From: Prorocentrum cordatum
Lineage: Eukaryota > Sar > Dinophyceae > Prorocentrales > Prorocentraceae
Assembly (NCBI GenBank): GCA_963575745.1
Contig: CAUYUJ010020177.1
Span: forward strand, 82,501 to 146,500
Direction of reading: 5' to 3'
Length of the DNA stretch: 64,000 bases
Under the pieces are notes generated by a model. That model was not told the origin of the DNA, ran no database searches, and was given only the letters and a program-made list of their open reading frames with translations. Both the position numbers and the translations under genes were made by a program. Below, in pieces: positions 20,889 through 31,465 of this stretch (positions within the stretch are counted from its first letter, which is position 1; every line of letters starts with the position of its first letter).

Positions 20889-21334
20889 TCAGCTTCCACA
20901 TTCCACTAGGGGGGGAAACCCAGTTCGAGCTGCTAAGCACCTACGGACAACTTCATTCCTAACCAAATCCCGCATGATAATGAATGGCCCCAAATACCGT
21001 GCCTCCTCCCGTACCGGTCCCTTCAACGCAAGATCGCCTGCTCGTATCCTAGCGCGCCCTAAATGACCCCGCTGAGCAAAGCGCACAAGGAACTCCTGCT
21101 TTGCGGCATTCTCCGCGACCCTTTGCTGGGAAAGGCCGCATCAAGGCCCCAGTCAACGTGCGCTAGCTTATCCAGGAGAGAGGCCAACGAGTCTCCTGGA
21201 CCAGCAATGACGAGCTTATTCAAATCATCAGCATATTTCTGAAGCGACACGTCTGCCTTCCATCCCTTCCATTCCCCCGCCAATAATTTTAATCGGTTAT
21301 CCCATGTCATCAACCCCCCCCCCCCCCCCCCCAC
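20889..21334 (-). pseudogene. LINE-A: reverse-transcriptase palm fragment (YADD)
   Basis: Two minus-strand frames carry reverse-transcriptase signature sequence. 21059-21334 includes LQKYADDLNKLVIAG, the catalytic YADD box. 20889-21086 continues with LALKGPVREEARYLG and a following helix (NEVVRRCLAARTGF), resembling the thumb-side ARYLG box of LINE enzymes. A frameshift separates them, and a 22-nt C run at about 21307-21332 interrupts the upstream fingers region, which I cannot find. Confidence 0.7.
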
Positions 21335-21515
21335 GATAGAACCGGAAAGTTCAGGGCGCCCACAAAGGCCGAGACAATAGACGGGTCGCCCACGCAGCCT
21401 CCATGCCTGACTTGAAGAGGGCCATCAGCGGCGTCAAATTGAATGAGGCTCTGCCAAACCGCTGCTTGCAAATCTGACGGTCCTCGGGCTTCGCGCGAAG
21501 CTCAACGACTTGGCC

Positions 21516-22859
21516 CTATGTGTTGTGATGCGTACTGCCCGATGCATTACCTGAGTCTTTCCAACATGCTGCATGCCTAAACCCACCCCCCCGAAGTCGA
21601 CGACTCATAAGTTGCGAGCACAAGACCGCCTCCTCCCGACGACGTCCCTTGACGAACCCGCAATCCATGACCGTTGGCCCCCCACGAAGACGACGAACGA
21701 AGTAGCCCTTACTGATGGTTGGTTGGATATGCACTACTCGTCGCCCTCGTGGCCCCTCGAGGCCTGCCTTCCGCAACCCACATGCTGAGCTAGTATGCCG
21801 GCGCGGCGGGGCCTGCTGGTGCATCCTGATCTTCGCCGGGCCCGCATTCACCAAGAACTGGAAAGTTAAAGTACTAGGAGGTTCGGTCGAAGCACCGGCC
21901 CCCCCCACTTGCGGGGCGCCCTTTCTTGGCTTAGGCAGAAAACGCATGCGCCACTGCTCCGGGGGCGCGGCCCCAGTGGGGGCCACCTTTCGTTTGCTCG
22001 CTCGGATCGTGCGCCACAGAATAGCTGAGTTCTCTGCCTTCGCCAATTCAAAAAGTTCAGCGTCAGGGGGCCACTGAAAATGCCCATCCTGTTCTTCACG
22101 GAGGGCTGCCCAATCCACTTGCTGCGCGGCCCTGCCACCTTCATGGCCTGGCAAGGCCCATACTCCCAACCTCTGGTGGGCAGGAAGAGGGCCTGGTCGA
22201 ATCAGTGCTCCATCTCTCTTCTTCGGCCCTATCCGTGTCCGCGCTGCCGAACGCGTTATCCCCATGGCTTCCGCCGGGCGCCGCTGCTTCCACATCTCGC
22301 TGGCCTCGTCCAAGAGCCGCTTCTGTCTGCGCCGCTGGAACTGCCTTCTCCCGATCTTCAACTGCTTGGTTAGGCCGGCCTGTTCCATGTCGATCCGCTC
22401 CGCTCCCCGCCCCGTTGCAAGCGAAATTGCCCGCTCGGATCTCGGCGCGCAGCTGAAGCGACCGTCGTCGGTCCGCACGGCGCCAGGGGCATTCTTCACA
22501 AATGGGTGGTCGCGCAGCCGTCGAACAAAAAAAAAGCCTGCTTCAATGAGGCGCGCCCCCAGCGCCTCGAAGACGTCGTCAGGCGAGGCGCTGTTATTGA
22601 TGAGGTTGGGGTCCACCGCTTGAAGAGAATCACGTACGTGTTCAAGAAATTCTCGCTTGCGCGTGCCCTTCTTGAGGGCCATCATCAAAGCATCTCGGTC
22701 CCATCGCAAAGTGGGTTCCTGCCGAACTTCGGGAGAGTACTTAGCATAGTTCATTACGCACACCAGCGGTAGATGGTCCGTTGGCGCGGCACCTCGCTGT
22801 AGTTGCAGCTTGGCTCCTAGCTTAGGGATGGTGCAACATGTAATGACCAACGCGTCCAT
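21516..22859 (-). pseudogene. LINE-A: endonuclease C-terminus and linker to reverse transcriptase
   Basis: The 447-codon frame begins close to the end of the endonuclease: GAKLQLQRGAAPTDHLPL contains the S/T-D-H catalytic-site motif of exonuclease-endonuclease-phosphatase (APE-like) domains. A charged linker follows (RWDRDALMMALKKGTRKREF). The later part (KGYFVRRLRGG) may be the degenerate start of the reverse transcriptase. The frame ends without the palm, so the RT core is broken. Confidence 0.6.
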
Positions 22860-23490
22860 GTCCGCTGGATAACCAAATAATCAATGCTAGAACTGTAAGC
22901 GTCGCCGTAGAAGGTCGGTGAGTTTCTCCCACTCGCTGTGTTGCCCGCATACGGTCGATGCTCCTCCAGTACAGCTCGGAACAACGCACCTGCACCTTCG
23001 TCTGCGCGCTCCATGGTGGGGGCGCCGATGGCCCCTGAACGCAAGTCCACACTGCCCGAGCCTCTCTTTTGGAGCCCCATCCCATCAGTCAAGTCACAAA
23101 AAATAGCGTAGAACGTGTCGGCACCTGTGATAAAATCTCTCGAAGCCAGTCTCGTAGAACCCGTACTGTTCGGAAATATGCTTCTTCTATATCCGTAGAT
23201 CCCGAGGCGGAAAATACAGAGAAGCTAGCGTTAGGTCTTGGCGTCCTCGCTGGACTCGAACTGCAATGGCCATCCCACGGGCCTCCTGCGGAAAACACCA
23301 GCTGGCCACAATGTGGTATTCCTTCAAGCCCCCGCCAAGCACGATAGCACATCCACAACTTGGGTTCGCGTGCGGGCTGGGGCCGAAAGGAGCCTCGAGA
23401 AGTAATCGTCCTTGGTTGCATGCATGGTTCCGGCGGTAGTCGACGGACTGCGTTCCAGCCATGAGCACCGCGTCGAAATTCCGCAACTCC
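22817..23490 (-). pseudogene. LINE-A: APE-like endonuclease, broken in three frames
   Basis: Read in order on the minus strand: NFDAVLMAGTQSVDYR (start of the domain) and LTLASLYFPPRD (23187-23486); then FRTVRVLRDWLREIL and RSTLFFVT (about 23089-23190 in another frame); then DGMGLQ, RAVLEEHR and TFYGDAYSSSIDYLV (22817-23092). The pattern fits an APE-type endonuclease with its late (T)FxGxxxSxIDY box. Two frameshifts separate the pieces, and the GDFND-like catalytic site is degraded to VTDGMG. This is the 5' limit of LINE-A that I can see. Confidence 0.65.
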
Positions 23491-23639
23491 GTGACAATAT
23501 CCTCCTGTCTCGCCTGTGCAACTCTGCGGGCTCCAGCCCAAGATTCGCAATCTATGCATCCGCGCTGAACCGCATCATACGTATCTGGTCAAAAATTACG
23601 CTCTGGCAGGAGGCAATTCAAGGTGAGCAACTGACCCAC

Positions 23640-24240
23640 TTGGAATCATGAACTTGAGCCGACAGAGCTCCCTGGAGTACCCCAAGAGGGCCCCAAGTCC
23701 GCCCAGAGAGGCCCCCAAGACGGCTTCCGACAGAGAAAGACGGCAAGAAGGCCATCAAGACGGCCCAAGATGGCTCTAAGATGGCCCCAAACGGCCCAAG
23801 CGGACCCCAAGAGGTCCCAAGACGGCCCAAGAGGCCTCCAAGAGGGCCTCGAGGAAGGCCTGAAGAGGCCAAAATCATTTATGTTCCATCGGTTCTTGCG
23901 GGATTTTGGCGTTTGCTGCTTTTCGGCCTTCCGATGGCCCGAGACGGCCCAAGAGCCCCTAACGATCGCCCCAGGATCACCCAAGAGGCCTCCCCGATGA
24001 CCCAAGAACGGCCCAAGAGGCCCCTAAGACGGCCCCAAGAGGGCGCCAGACGGCCCAAGAGGCCTCCAAGCCTCCAAGACAACCCTGGAGCACCCTAGGA
24101 GGGCCCCAAGTCGGCCCAGAGAGGCCCCCAAGACGGCTTCCGACAGCGTCAGACGAGCCAGGAATGTCCTGAGACGGCCAAAGAGGCCCCCGAAAGCCCC
24201 CCAAGGCTCCCAAGAGGCTCAAGGAGGCCCACAAGATGCC
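23640..24240 (+). repeat. CCAAGAGGCC-type repeat, locus 5
   Basis: Two arrays around the constant segment at 23865-23945 (GCCAAAATCATTTATGTTCC; TTTTCGGCCTTCCGATGGCC). CCCTGGAGTACCCCAAGAGG at 23670 and CCCTGGAGCACCCTAGGAGG at 24087 start duplicated tails, so this locus holds a tandem duplication. Confidence 0.85.
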
Positions 24241-24244
24241 CCCT

Positions 24245-24315
24245 CCTTTTTCCTCCTCCTCCTCCTCCTCCTCCTCCTCCTCCTCCTCCTCCTCCTCCTC
24301 CTCCTCCTCCTCCAT
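24245..24315. repeat. (CCT)n microsatellite
   Basis: TCCTCC triplets, about 22 units. Glu/Gly/Arg frames on the opposite strand are by-products. Confidence 0.95.
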
Positions 24316-24354
24316 CCTCCCCCAAAGGTTCCCCAAACGGTTTCCACAACGGGT

Positions 24355-24475
24355 GGGGGAATACATGATCCGATAGCTTGGCAGAGCTCTTGCCACAACG
24401 CTCGGCCACATGGGCGATTCTGACAGGCAGGGGGCGGCAGTGATTCGCCGTAGGCGTCTTCGATATGTATACACA
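24355..24475 (+). repeat. Dispersed block Y, copy 2
   Basis: ATGATCCGATAGCTTGGCAG, CGCTCGGCCACATGGGCG and CAGGGGGCGGCAGTGATTCG through CGTCTTCGATATGTATAC. It follows the same CCAAGAGG array type as copy 1. Confidence 0.75.
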
Positions 24476-24555
24476 TCCATACGCACACGTGTATGCACTA
24501 GTTCCACAAATGGGAAATCGATTTCCGAAAGACACCGCGCTCTCCAGAGATCCGA

Positions 24556-24655
24556 CATCTCGATCGTTTCAACCCGGGGCCCCTGGAACTCTCGACCACT
24601 TCCCTAGGGCCAGCTTATCGCACTGGACCGTCGCTTGACGGCCCCGGAACCCGAA
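24556..24655 (+). repeat. Dispersed repeat Z (about 110 bp), one of at least 14 copies
   Basis: Consensus: GACC(A/C)CTTCCC(C/T)(A/G)GGGCC, then ATCCTGAGTCG, TTGACGGCCCCGAGGCCC, GCGAGGGCCCCTGGAGGCC and GAAAACGGC. Other copies: 27150-27255, 32715-32790, 32850-32945, 33330-33420(-), 35265-35395, 35570-35660, 36425-36535(-), 44570-44645(-), 44690-44745(-), 45025-45130, 52085-52215, 58618-58725, 58830-58925, 60080-60185. No coding signal and no clear ends. Confidence 0.65.
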
Positions 24656-26793
24656 ACACTGCCCCCCCCCCCCGAGACTGAACAAAAAACAGCAACGAAA
24701 GCTCTCGCCCTGATCTTTTGGCAAGGACGTCGGAGGACGGAGGGCACTGGGTGCAGGCGCGAAGCACCAGCACCTGACGCTTGGGCCAAATCCCCGCGCC
24801 TGGGTGCAAGGAGTCGAGCGCAAACGCCCCCAAGCCAGAGCGCGTCATGCCGAAGAGCGACGGGCTGCTGCCCGGCCGCGCGAGGCTCCGCGGCGGCGGA
24901 GGCGGGCCCAAATGCGCGCTGTCCGAGGCTGGCGTCGTGGGCCCGGGTCGCAGCATGCTGCGCACCGGCGGAGCCGCGCCCGGGTGCACGCGGTCCGGGG
25001 CGGGCGGCGGCGGGGCCGGGCTGGTCACGCCCGAGGCCGGGGTGGACGGGCCAGGCCTCGCGGAGCTGCGCGGCGGAGACAGCGGGCCGGACTCGACGGC
25101 GTCCGGCGCCGAAAGGGAGGAGCCTGGTCGGCTCATGCCGGAGGCTGGGGAGCTCGGCCCAGGGCGCGAGGGGCCCCTGGGCGGCGGCGGCGCTCCCGGC
25201 GACGAGCGGTCCGAGGCCAGCAATGTCGGACCCGGGCGCGCGGCGCCGGACGCTGGGGAGGCCGGCCCCAGCCGGCCGACGTCCCTGGCCGCAGGCGAGG
25301 AGCCCAGGTGCGCGAGGTCCATGGCCAGCGCAGGCGGGCCAGCACGGCCCATGCCGGACGTCGAGGGCGGCGACCCGGGGCGCGCCGCGGCGCGGGGCGG
25401 GGGCGGGGCGCCCACATTCACGCGGTCGGTCGCTGGCAAAACAGGCCCTGGGCGCGCTGCGCTGCGCAGCGGGGCTGGGGGGCCAGGATGCAGGAGGTCC
25501 AGCGCCAGCATCGGCGCGCCCAGGCGGCCGGCGCCCGTCGCGGACGCCTTCGACCCTGGCCTGCTGGGGCTCCTCAAGGGCGTGGGCGGGCCTGGAGCCA
25601 GGGGGTCTGGCGCGGGCGGAGAGGCGCCGGCCCTCGCGGGGCCCCTGGGAGACAGCGCCGAGCCAGCTATGGCAAGGTCCGGCGCCAGCGGGGGAGGTCC
25701 GAGACGAGCCAATCCGGCGGCGGGCGGGGTGGGGCCGGTTCGCGCGGGCTGGCGTGCTGGCGGCGATGAGCCAGTGTGCACGGGGTCCAGCGCTGGCGGC
25801 GGCGGGCCGAACCTGGACAGGCCGAGGGTGGACGGGGGCGAAGCCACGCGCAGGGAGTTTTGCGATGGAGGCGGGGGGCCCGTCTCCACGCAGCTGGGGA
25901 TTGGCGGTGGCGGTCCCAGCCTGCTCTCACCGAAGGCCGAGGACGTGGGCCCCAGGCGCCCCGGCTGCCGCGGCGGCGGCGGCGGCCCGAGGTGCAGGGA
26001 GTCGGGCGCCGACAGCGGCGGCCCAGCCCGGGCCAAGCCAGAAGGCGGCGGCGTGGGCCCCGCGCGCAGCGGGCTACGCGAGGGCGGCGGCGGGCCCGTG
26101 CCGCTGGCATCGGGCGCAGGCGGCGGGGGCCCGGTGCGCATCGCTCCAGAGACTGGCAACGTGGGACCAGGCCTTCCCCGATTGCGCGTGGAGGACGGCG
26201 GCCCCAGGGACGTGGGGTCGGCTGCTGGCGGCGGCGCGCCAGGCCGCACGGGCGACCGCGCTGGCGGCGAGGGGCCCGCGTCCACCCAGCCCAGCGGTGG
26301 CGTGGGCAGTCCAGAGCGACAGTTGCCCGAGGCCGGGGAGGGCGGCCCTGGACGGCTGTGGCTCCTCGGGGGCGGGCTCGGCCCTGGGTGCAGGAGGTCC
26401 GTGGCCGGCGGCGCCAGCCCGAGGCGCGCGGGGCCGCGAATCGGCGAGGGCGCGCCTGGGTGCGTGGGGTCCAGCGCCGATGAGGTCGGCCCGAGCCGCG
26501 AAGCGCCCAGCAGCGGCGTGGAGGGCCCAGGGCGCCCGGCGCACCTCAGCGGAGGCGCCGCGCCCGCGTGGAAGGGGTCCAGGGCCGGCGGCGACGGCGA
26601 TGGGCGCACGTGGCTCCTCGCGGAGGGCGGCGAGCCGGAGTTGGCGAGGTCCGGGAGCGGCGGCGCGGGGCCGAATCTGGCCTCGGCGGCGGCCGAGAAC
26701 GTGGGCCCCGTGCGCAGGTGGCTGCGCGGCGGAGGCGGCGGCCCTGGCTGCAAGGGGTCCGGCGCCGGCGGGGGCGGGCCGGTCCGCGCCTGG
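24615..26793 (-). CDS. Second open frame of 12-residue Gly-Pro repeats (36-bp array 2, about 55 units)
   Basis: Minus-strand frame with the same three unit types as at 10.2-14.5 kb (GPPPPxRSxxRP, GPxxPxxGxxRx, GPPPPAxDxxHx). The repeat runs from about 26793 down to about 24795 with constant 36-bp phase, then a short non-repetitive Cys-containing tail to 24615. No ATG precedes the repeat in frame; the upstream codons read VAVSIISCQARTG, so the 5' part is either missing or spliced on. Plus-strand frames of 680-751 codons over the same DNA show that openness alone does not prove coding. I do not recognise the protein. Confidence 0.33.
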
Positions 26794-26804
26794 CACGAAA
26801 TTAT

Positions 26805-26895
26805 CGATACCGCTACTCCCTGAACCTCCTCTCCTGGGGTCCGTTCCGACCAAGATCCTGAAGCGAATCCAGCCGTGGCGGCGACCCTGAGATCC
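26805..26895 (+). repeat. Dispersed repeat T, copy 1
   Basis: GATACCGCTACTCCCTGAAC ... GGGTCCGTTCCGACC ... AATCCAGCCGTGGCGGCG. Relatives at 28035-28115, 35755-35835, 37545-37650 and, inverted, 36590-36645 share CGAATCCAGC(G/C)GTGGCGACG. Confidence 0.6.
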
Positions 26896-27340
26896 AGCGT
26901 TACTAAGAAATTGCATCGTGGCGAGCATCACTACCAAAGCCCTAGACCTCATTATTCTGCGCCTTCTTTCGAGCCGCGTCGATTGGTGAGGGACCCCTGG
27001 GGCCCAAAGCCGTGCGAAAACGCTCGGTGGAAAAATCGCATCGCCAAGATCTGCAGGCCCAAACATGCGATGTCCAGATTTTTTCCTTACGGGATGCCCG
27101 AAGTCCCGACCCCTTCCGCAGGGCCGGCCGGCCGCTCCAATCTGTTCGATGCATGATGCATGGGCCTCCGAAGCCTGGACCACTTCCCTGGGGCCGGTCA
27201 TTCGTCCTGGGCCGTTGTTTGACGGCCTCGCGAGGCCCCTGGAGGCCGAGAAGGCGGCCCCACATCGGCCGCTCCAACGTCTGTGTCGGAGCGGCGGATC
27301 TCTCTGGGAATGCAACGCCAAGATCTGCAGGGCTCTTCCT
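26895..27340. other. Unassigned, with Z copy and a short duplication
   Basis: 27150-27255 is a Z copy. CGCCAAGATCTGCAGG occurs at about 27042 and 27310. An inverted piece near 26960-27000 (CGAGCCGCGTCGATTGGTGA) matches the segment at 34014-34050. No gene recognised. Confidence 0.5.
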
Positions 27341-27344
27341 ACTC

Positions 27345-27555
27345 TGCGCGCCGTGCTCCGGGTCGGCGGCGGCGGGCCGAGGAGCACGTCGTCCAGTGCG
27401 GGCGGCGGCGGGCCCGGGCGGGCCGGGCCAGACGGCGGAGACGCCGGGCCGGACCTGCCGGCGCTCCGCGAGGAGGGCGTCGGGCCCGCGTGGCAGGCGT
27501 CCGGCGCCGGCAGGGGCGGCCCGAGGCGCGCGGGGCTCCTGGTCGGCGCCCCCAC
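27345..27555 (-). repeat. 36-bp family fragment 3 (about 6 units)
   Basis: Minus-strand translation RSPARLGPPLPAPD then GPASPPSGPARPGPPPP and TRSTARR matches the A/B/C unit types. A (TC)n run follows at 27558-27582. Confidence 0.8.
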
Positions 27556-28034
27556 GCCGCTCTCTCTCTCTCTCTCTCTTTCTCTGCCCTGAAATCCAGG
27601 CGCTGCAGTGTTTTCACACCGGGCATTCTCGCCCAGATTCTGGCCGCGGGGCCCTCAAAGATCAATCCAGCCCGAAGAATTCTTTGCGCAGAACGATGGG
27701 GTTCAGGACTCCAGTTGGGCGACGATCACAAAAGGGTCTTGCGCGAGATGGCATAGCGACCTTACGCGATGGTTCACGCCGGCCGCCGGCGCGGCACGCC
27801 TCTTACGCGGGCAGCTTACGCGCTGGCGTCGGCATAGACGACCCCATTGTTCTGCGTCGCCCAATAATGATGTTTCACGATGCTTCAACGTCGTGTGATT
27901 TATGTCGCAACGCGGGCCCCCAGAGGTCTGGGCCACTTTTCTGGGAGCGCAGCCACATTCCCCGCCCCCTTCCCCTCCCCCCACTGCACTCACCCACCAA
28001 TCCTCCGATCCCCTTCCTGGGGGGACGAAAGATA

Positions 28035-28640
28035 TCCATGCTGCTACTCCCCGGACCTTTCCAGGGGTGGGTCCTGACTTGCATTTCGCGGCGAACAACC
28101 ATGGCGACGAGGGAAGGGTGGCGGTATTGCTATACAGCGTGGGAATTTCTCCCCTGGCGTCCTCCTCCTCCTCCTCCTCCTGCTCCTCCTGCTCCTCCTC
28201 CTCCTCCTCCTCATCCTCCTGTTCCGCCCCTCCTGCCTCCCGCCCCGCCCCTGCCGCACAAGGCCCACCCCCGTCCTCAGAGGGGCCGTCGAGCCGGAGA
28301 GCGCGAGGTCCGGCGCGGGCGGCGGCAAGCCAGGGCTGGTGACCTTGCACGCCGAGGATGCCGAGCCCACGAGTGCCATGCTCCTCGCACGCGCGCGGGG
28401 GGAGCGGCGGCGTGGGGCAGCGGGAGGCCCAAATCTCGGCGACACGGTTTCTGCTTCAGTCCGGGCGTGGTTCCTCGGTTCCCGGCCCCACGGGGCCCGT
28501 CGGCACCCTCAGGAAAACAGGTCGTGGGCGCGGAACTGCCTACGGGGAAGGGGTCAAAATCTCAGGGACAGCGGGTTGAGGAGGAGGAGGAAGAAGAAGA
28601 AGAAGAGGAACAAGAGGAGGAGGAGGAGGAGGAGGCGACG
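28035..28640. repeat. T copy, (CCT)n, 36-bp fragment 4 and (GAG/AAG)n
   Basis: T-like at 28035-28115; CCT/TCC tract 28160-28215; about 4 units of the 36-bp family at 28275-28395 (minus: GLPPPAPDLALSGSTAPLRT); purine-rich GGAGGA/AGAAGA tract 28570-28640. No gene recognised in 27580-28035 upstream. Confidence 0.7.
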
Positions 28641-30424
28641 GAGGAGTTATAGCACCGTCAAGCAGCTTGCGATCGACCTTCCAGGAGAGACCGAGCGTCT
28701 ACAGCACGCCCTAGAGATCATGTCCATCCCTCCCCTCTTGCTTGAAGGGTTCAAGGCACAATTGACCCAGGACCCCTTGCTACATTGTTCTGAGAACGAC
28801 ATTCATCAACATCTACATAAGTTGATCCAGGAAACCCAGAGGGGATCCTTCTGGCAGGTCCGTGGGGCTCGGGACTTTGGTGCACCCTCGGTGGGATCCA
28901 GACCAACACGCTTTTTGCCACCGACACCTTCAACGCAGTCTTTCGCAAAGTTCATCTAGAGGTGCAAAAAAGAAGCTCGAGACAATGAGCTAACGGTACA
29001 GAGCACGCTCACAGCACTCCCTATGCTAGTGGCCAGAGAAGACGACTGGCAAAACGCCAGCAGTTATCTCTCCTTTGTCGACGACTGAACCATCCTGCCC
29101 CCCATAGACAGGACCGACCATGTACCAGCCAAGGTTCTTGCCTTATCGGAGATTGTATATTGTGCCTCGTGCCGTGCAGGATTTACCCCTCACAACTTAA
29201 AGACCAAAGTCTTGGCGGCCTTTAGAGGCCCTGGGGCCCGCAAAATTCCAGGGTTGCTGCCAGGTGGGAGTTACAGCTCTGTTCACTCAGCTAAGTGGGG
29301 GTTTACTTTCCCAGTTGTCCGTATGCACAACATCCTAGGCAAATTCGTCGATGTTCAAGGTGTCCTGGGACCCGATTTGTCTGCCAGATGTAACATGGCA
29401 CGCGCAGCCCTCAAACCCATCAAGGCTACCGTTTCCCCAAAGACCACCCTTTCTGTTAAAACTAAAACCACCCTCTCGGAAGCGCTCAGCTCCTCGGTTT
29501 TATTGTTCGGTTCAGTTACCTGGACCAAACTCACCGATTCCCAGGAACGAATGATTCGGAAAGCACATGCGGGAGTTTACAAGACGGCGTTAGCATGATC
29601 CATCAGTAACCATCCGGAAGCCCACACGTCGCATGCCCAGTGAATCGCCTACCTCATCAGGTGATCATGACAGTTGCCAGGCTCCGCTTCTTTGTCAGAA
29701 TTTTGATGCGTAGCCCTCCGAGCTTGCGCATACTCATCGATGCGACGCAGGAGGACCCCCTCGGCTGGTTTGTCCTCCTCAGGTCAGGTTTTGCGTACCT
29801 GCATTTTCATTCAGGCGACCCAGCTCTACCAGAGCCAGACGAGAAGGAATGGGTTGAGCTCGCAGGGAATCGTCCCAAGTTCGTTCTTGCCAAGGTACAG
29901 GCTGCTGTAATGCATGCCAGACCGCACTATCATGATGCGGACCATTTCGAGATTTGGAGACACGACCTTGCCAAGTTATGCCAAGGGACCCCGTTAGACA
30001 ACAGAGACCCCCAACCCCCCAACTTTTTGTGTTTACAGTGTGGCCACACAGCCAGGTCCGCTCAGGCACTGGCAGCTCACACTGGCAGACAACACAAGTC
30101 TATTAATTCCGCCTCCTCGTTAGCCACGAGCGGTCGCTGGCAGAGTTGCCTACAAAATTTTGGCCAAGTAGGAAGGCTCGTTAAGCACCTAGCCAACGCA
30201 CCAAGTTGCTGGGCCTCTTGGACCGCCACGGCATTTCGACCCACCCAGGAGGAGCTGGACGCAACAAAAAAGGAAGACAGGGAGGAGGTCACCCGCAACA
30301 AAGCACAGGGGCGGGGACCCATCTTTGCAGGTCAGGCTTGGGTTCAGTGCTATGCTCCCCCTATTGGCCCCAGGGTCCGACTCACCAGAAAAGAAGCTAA
30401 GGCCCAACGCACCGTACCATTGTA
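28640..30424 (+). pseudogene. LINE-B: non-LTR retrotransposon reverse transcriptase and zinc finger, decayed
   Basis: Frame 1 reads through most of a reverse transcriptase. The first segment (28640-28956) has ETERLQHALEIMSIPPLLL, like the region before the palm. After a TAG at 28957 it resumes and reaches LSFVDD, the catalytic F/YxDD box, at 29068-29085, followed at once by a TGA. Then PHNLKTKVLAAFRGPGARK and a long stretch to TGA 29596. A frameshift moves the reading to frame 3 (29640-30424): VARLRFFVRILMRSPPSLRI, then a classic C2H2 finger CLQCGHTARSAQALAAHTGR followed by QH (Cys-x2-Cys-x12-His-x4-His). The palm Asp pair is intact, but at least three stops and one frameshift make it inactive. 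The 5' endonuclease is missing. Confidence 0.78.
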
Positions 30425-30489
30425 AGCGCCCCCCCCCCGCGCCTGCTGCGGCTTCTTGGCTCCCCCCCAGGCTTCCCACTCGGGGCATC

Positions 30490-31465
30490 ATGTATGTGCT
30501 TCACTGTTTCTCGGGACAGCGTTGCGAGGGGGTTGTGCAGGGCTGCATGGAGCATCTCATTCGGGAACACCCCACCAACTTGTTCGTCCTCAGCGTGGAC
30601 ATAGTTCATGACCCCACATTGGCAGACCTTTCAGCACCACAGGGGATTGAGCTTTGGCTAAGCATGGTGCGTTCAGGCAGAGTCGCGGGGCTAATCATGA
30701 GACCCCCGAGAGGGACCTGGTCGGCAGCAAGGTTCAGACCAGCGCCGAACGCTCGGCGTCCGCTAAGGCCGCTTCGCTCTGAGTTGCATCCCTGGGGGTT
30801 AGGACATATCAGCAGGAAGGAGAGAGAGCAGGTAGCGACAGCCAACTTGCTCCCACGCACGGCTGCAGCAGATTCCCGCCATAATGGAACATCCAGACCA
30901 GTGCAAGTGGATTCAGGAGGCTCCCAGCATCCGGAAACTAAGAGAGGTAAGAGCGTTGGCTGCCCGCCCTCATGTCGTCTCGCATGTGATCCACCAATGC
31001 AGGTTTGGAGCCCGTGTAAGAAGACCGACAGTTCTCCTCGCAGTCCATCTCCCAGCACTTTCAAGGTGGCTGAGAGACATGCCTGAAGGAGCCCTCTGTA
31101 ACCATGCGCACGGGCATAGGGCCCTCGGGGGCCTCCCCTCTGTGGGTACTGAGGACCCTACTAGGACCAGGAGCTATCCCAGGGGGCTTTGTCGCATGTT
31201 GTCCGCCACCCTACTGCAGGAGGCCAGACAACGCTGGCCACTACTGTCTCAAGATTTGGTCAGACCTCAGACCCCCAACCCCCCAATCTGTGAACCGATG
31301 CGTTGGAATCTCCACCTCGAGCGCAGGCTGAGAGAGCTGGTGAAATTGGGTTTCTCAGGCGACGACTGGCTACTACCAATGGGCTTGCGCAGATTTCACA
31401 CCCCACGGGATCCCTACGTACAGACTATTGCAGAGTCGGACTGTGCCGTACACCAGAGGAGGTAA
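30490..31465 (+). pseudogene. Methyltransferase-like reading frame following LINE-B
   Basis: Starts at ATG 30490 in frame 1: VLHCFSGQRCEG fits a cytosine-methyltransferase motif I (FxG), FVLSVDIVHDPTLADL fits the acidic-residue motif II, and RVAGLIMRPPRGTWSAARF sits where the Pro-Cys catalytic loop would be, but with Arg in place of Cys. A shift to frame 2 near 30880 continues EHPDQCKWIQEAPSIRKL, VIHQCRFGARVRRPTVLL and RTRSYPRGLCRMLSATLL to 31465. I recall a domain of this type as common in dinoflagellate gene models next to LINE sequence, and cytosine methyltransferases are known to have been captured by retrotransposons in this group. Assignment to that family is my inference. With the frameshift and the lost Cys it is not an active enzyme. 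Confidence 0.55.

Noticed and set aside
24635-26890. 751- and 680-codon plus-strand frames over the second 36-bp array
   Set aside because: They are shadows of the GC-rich repeat; the minus-strand frame is the one with orderly Gly-Pro repeats, and even that is uncertain.
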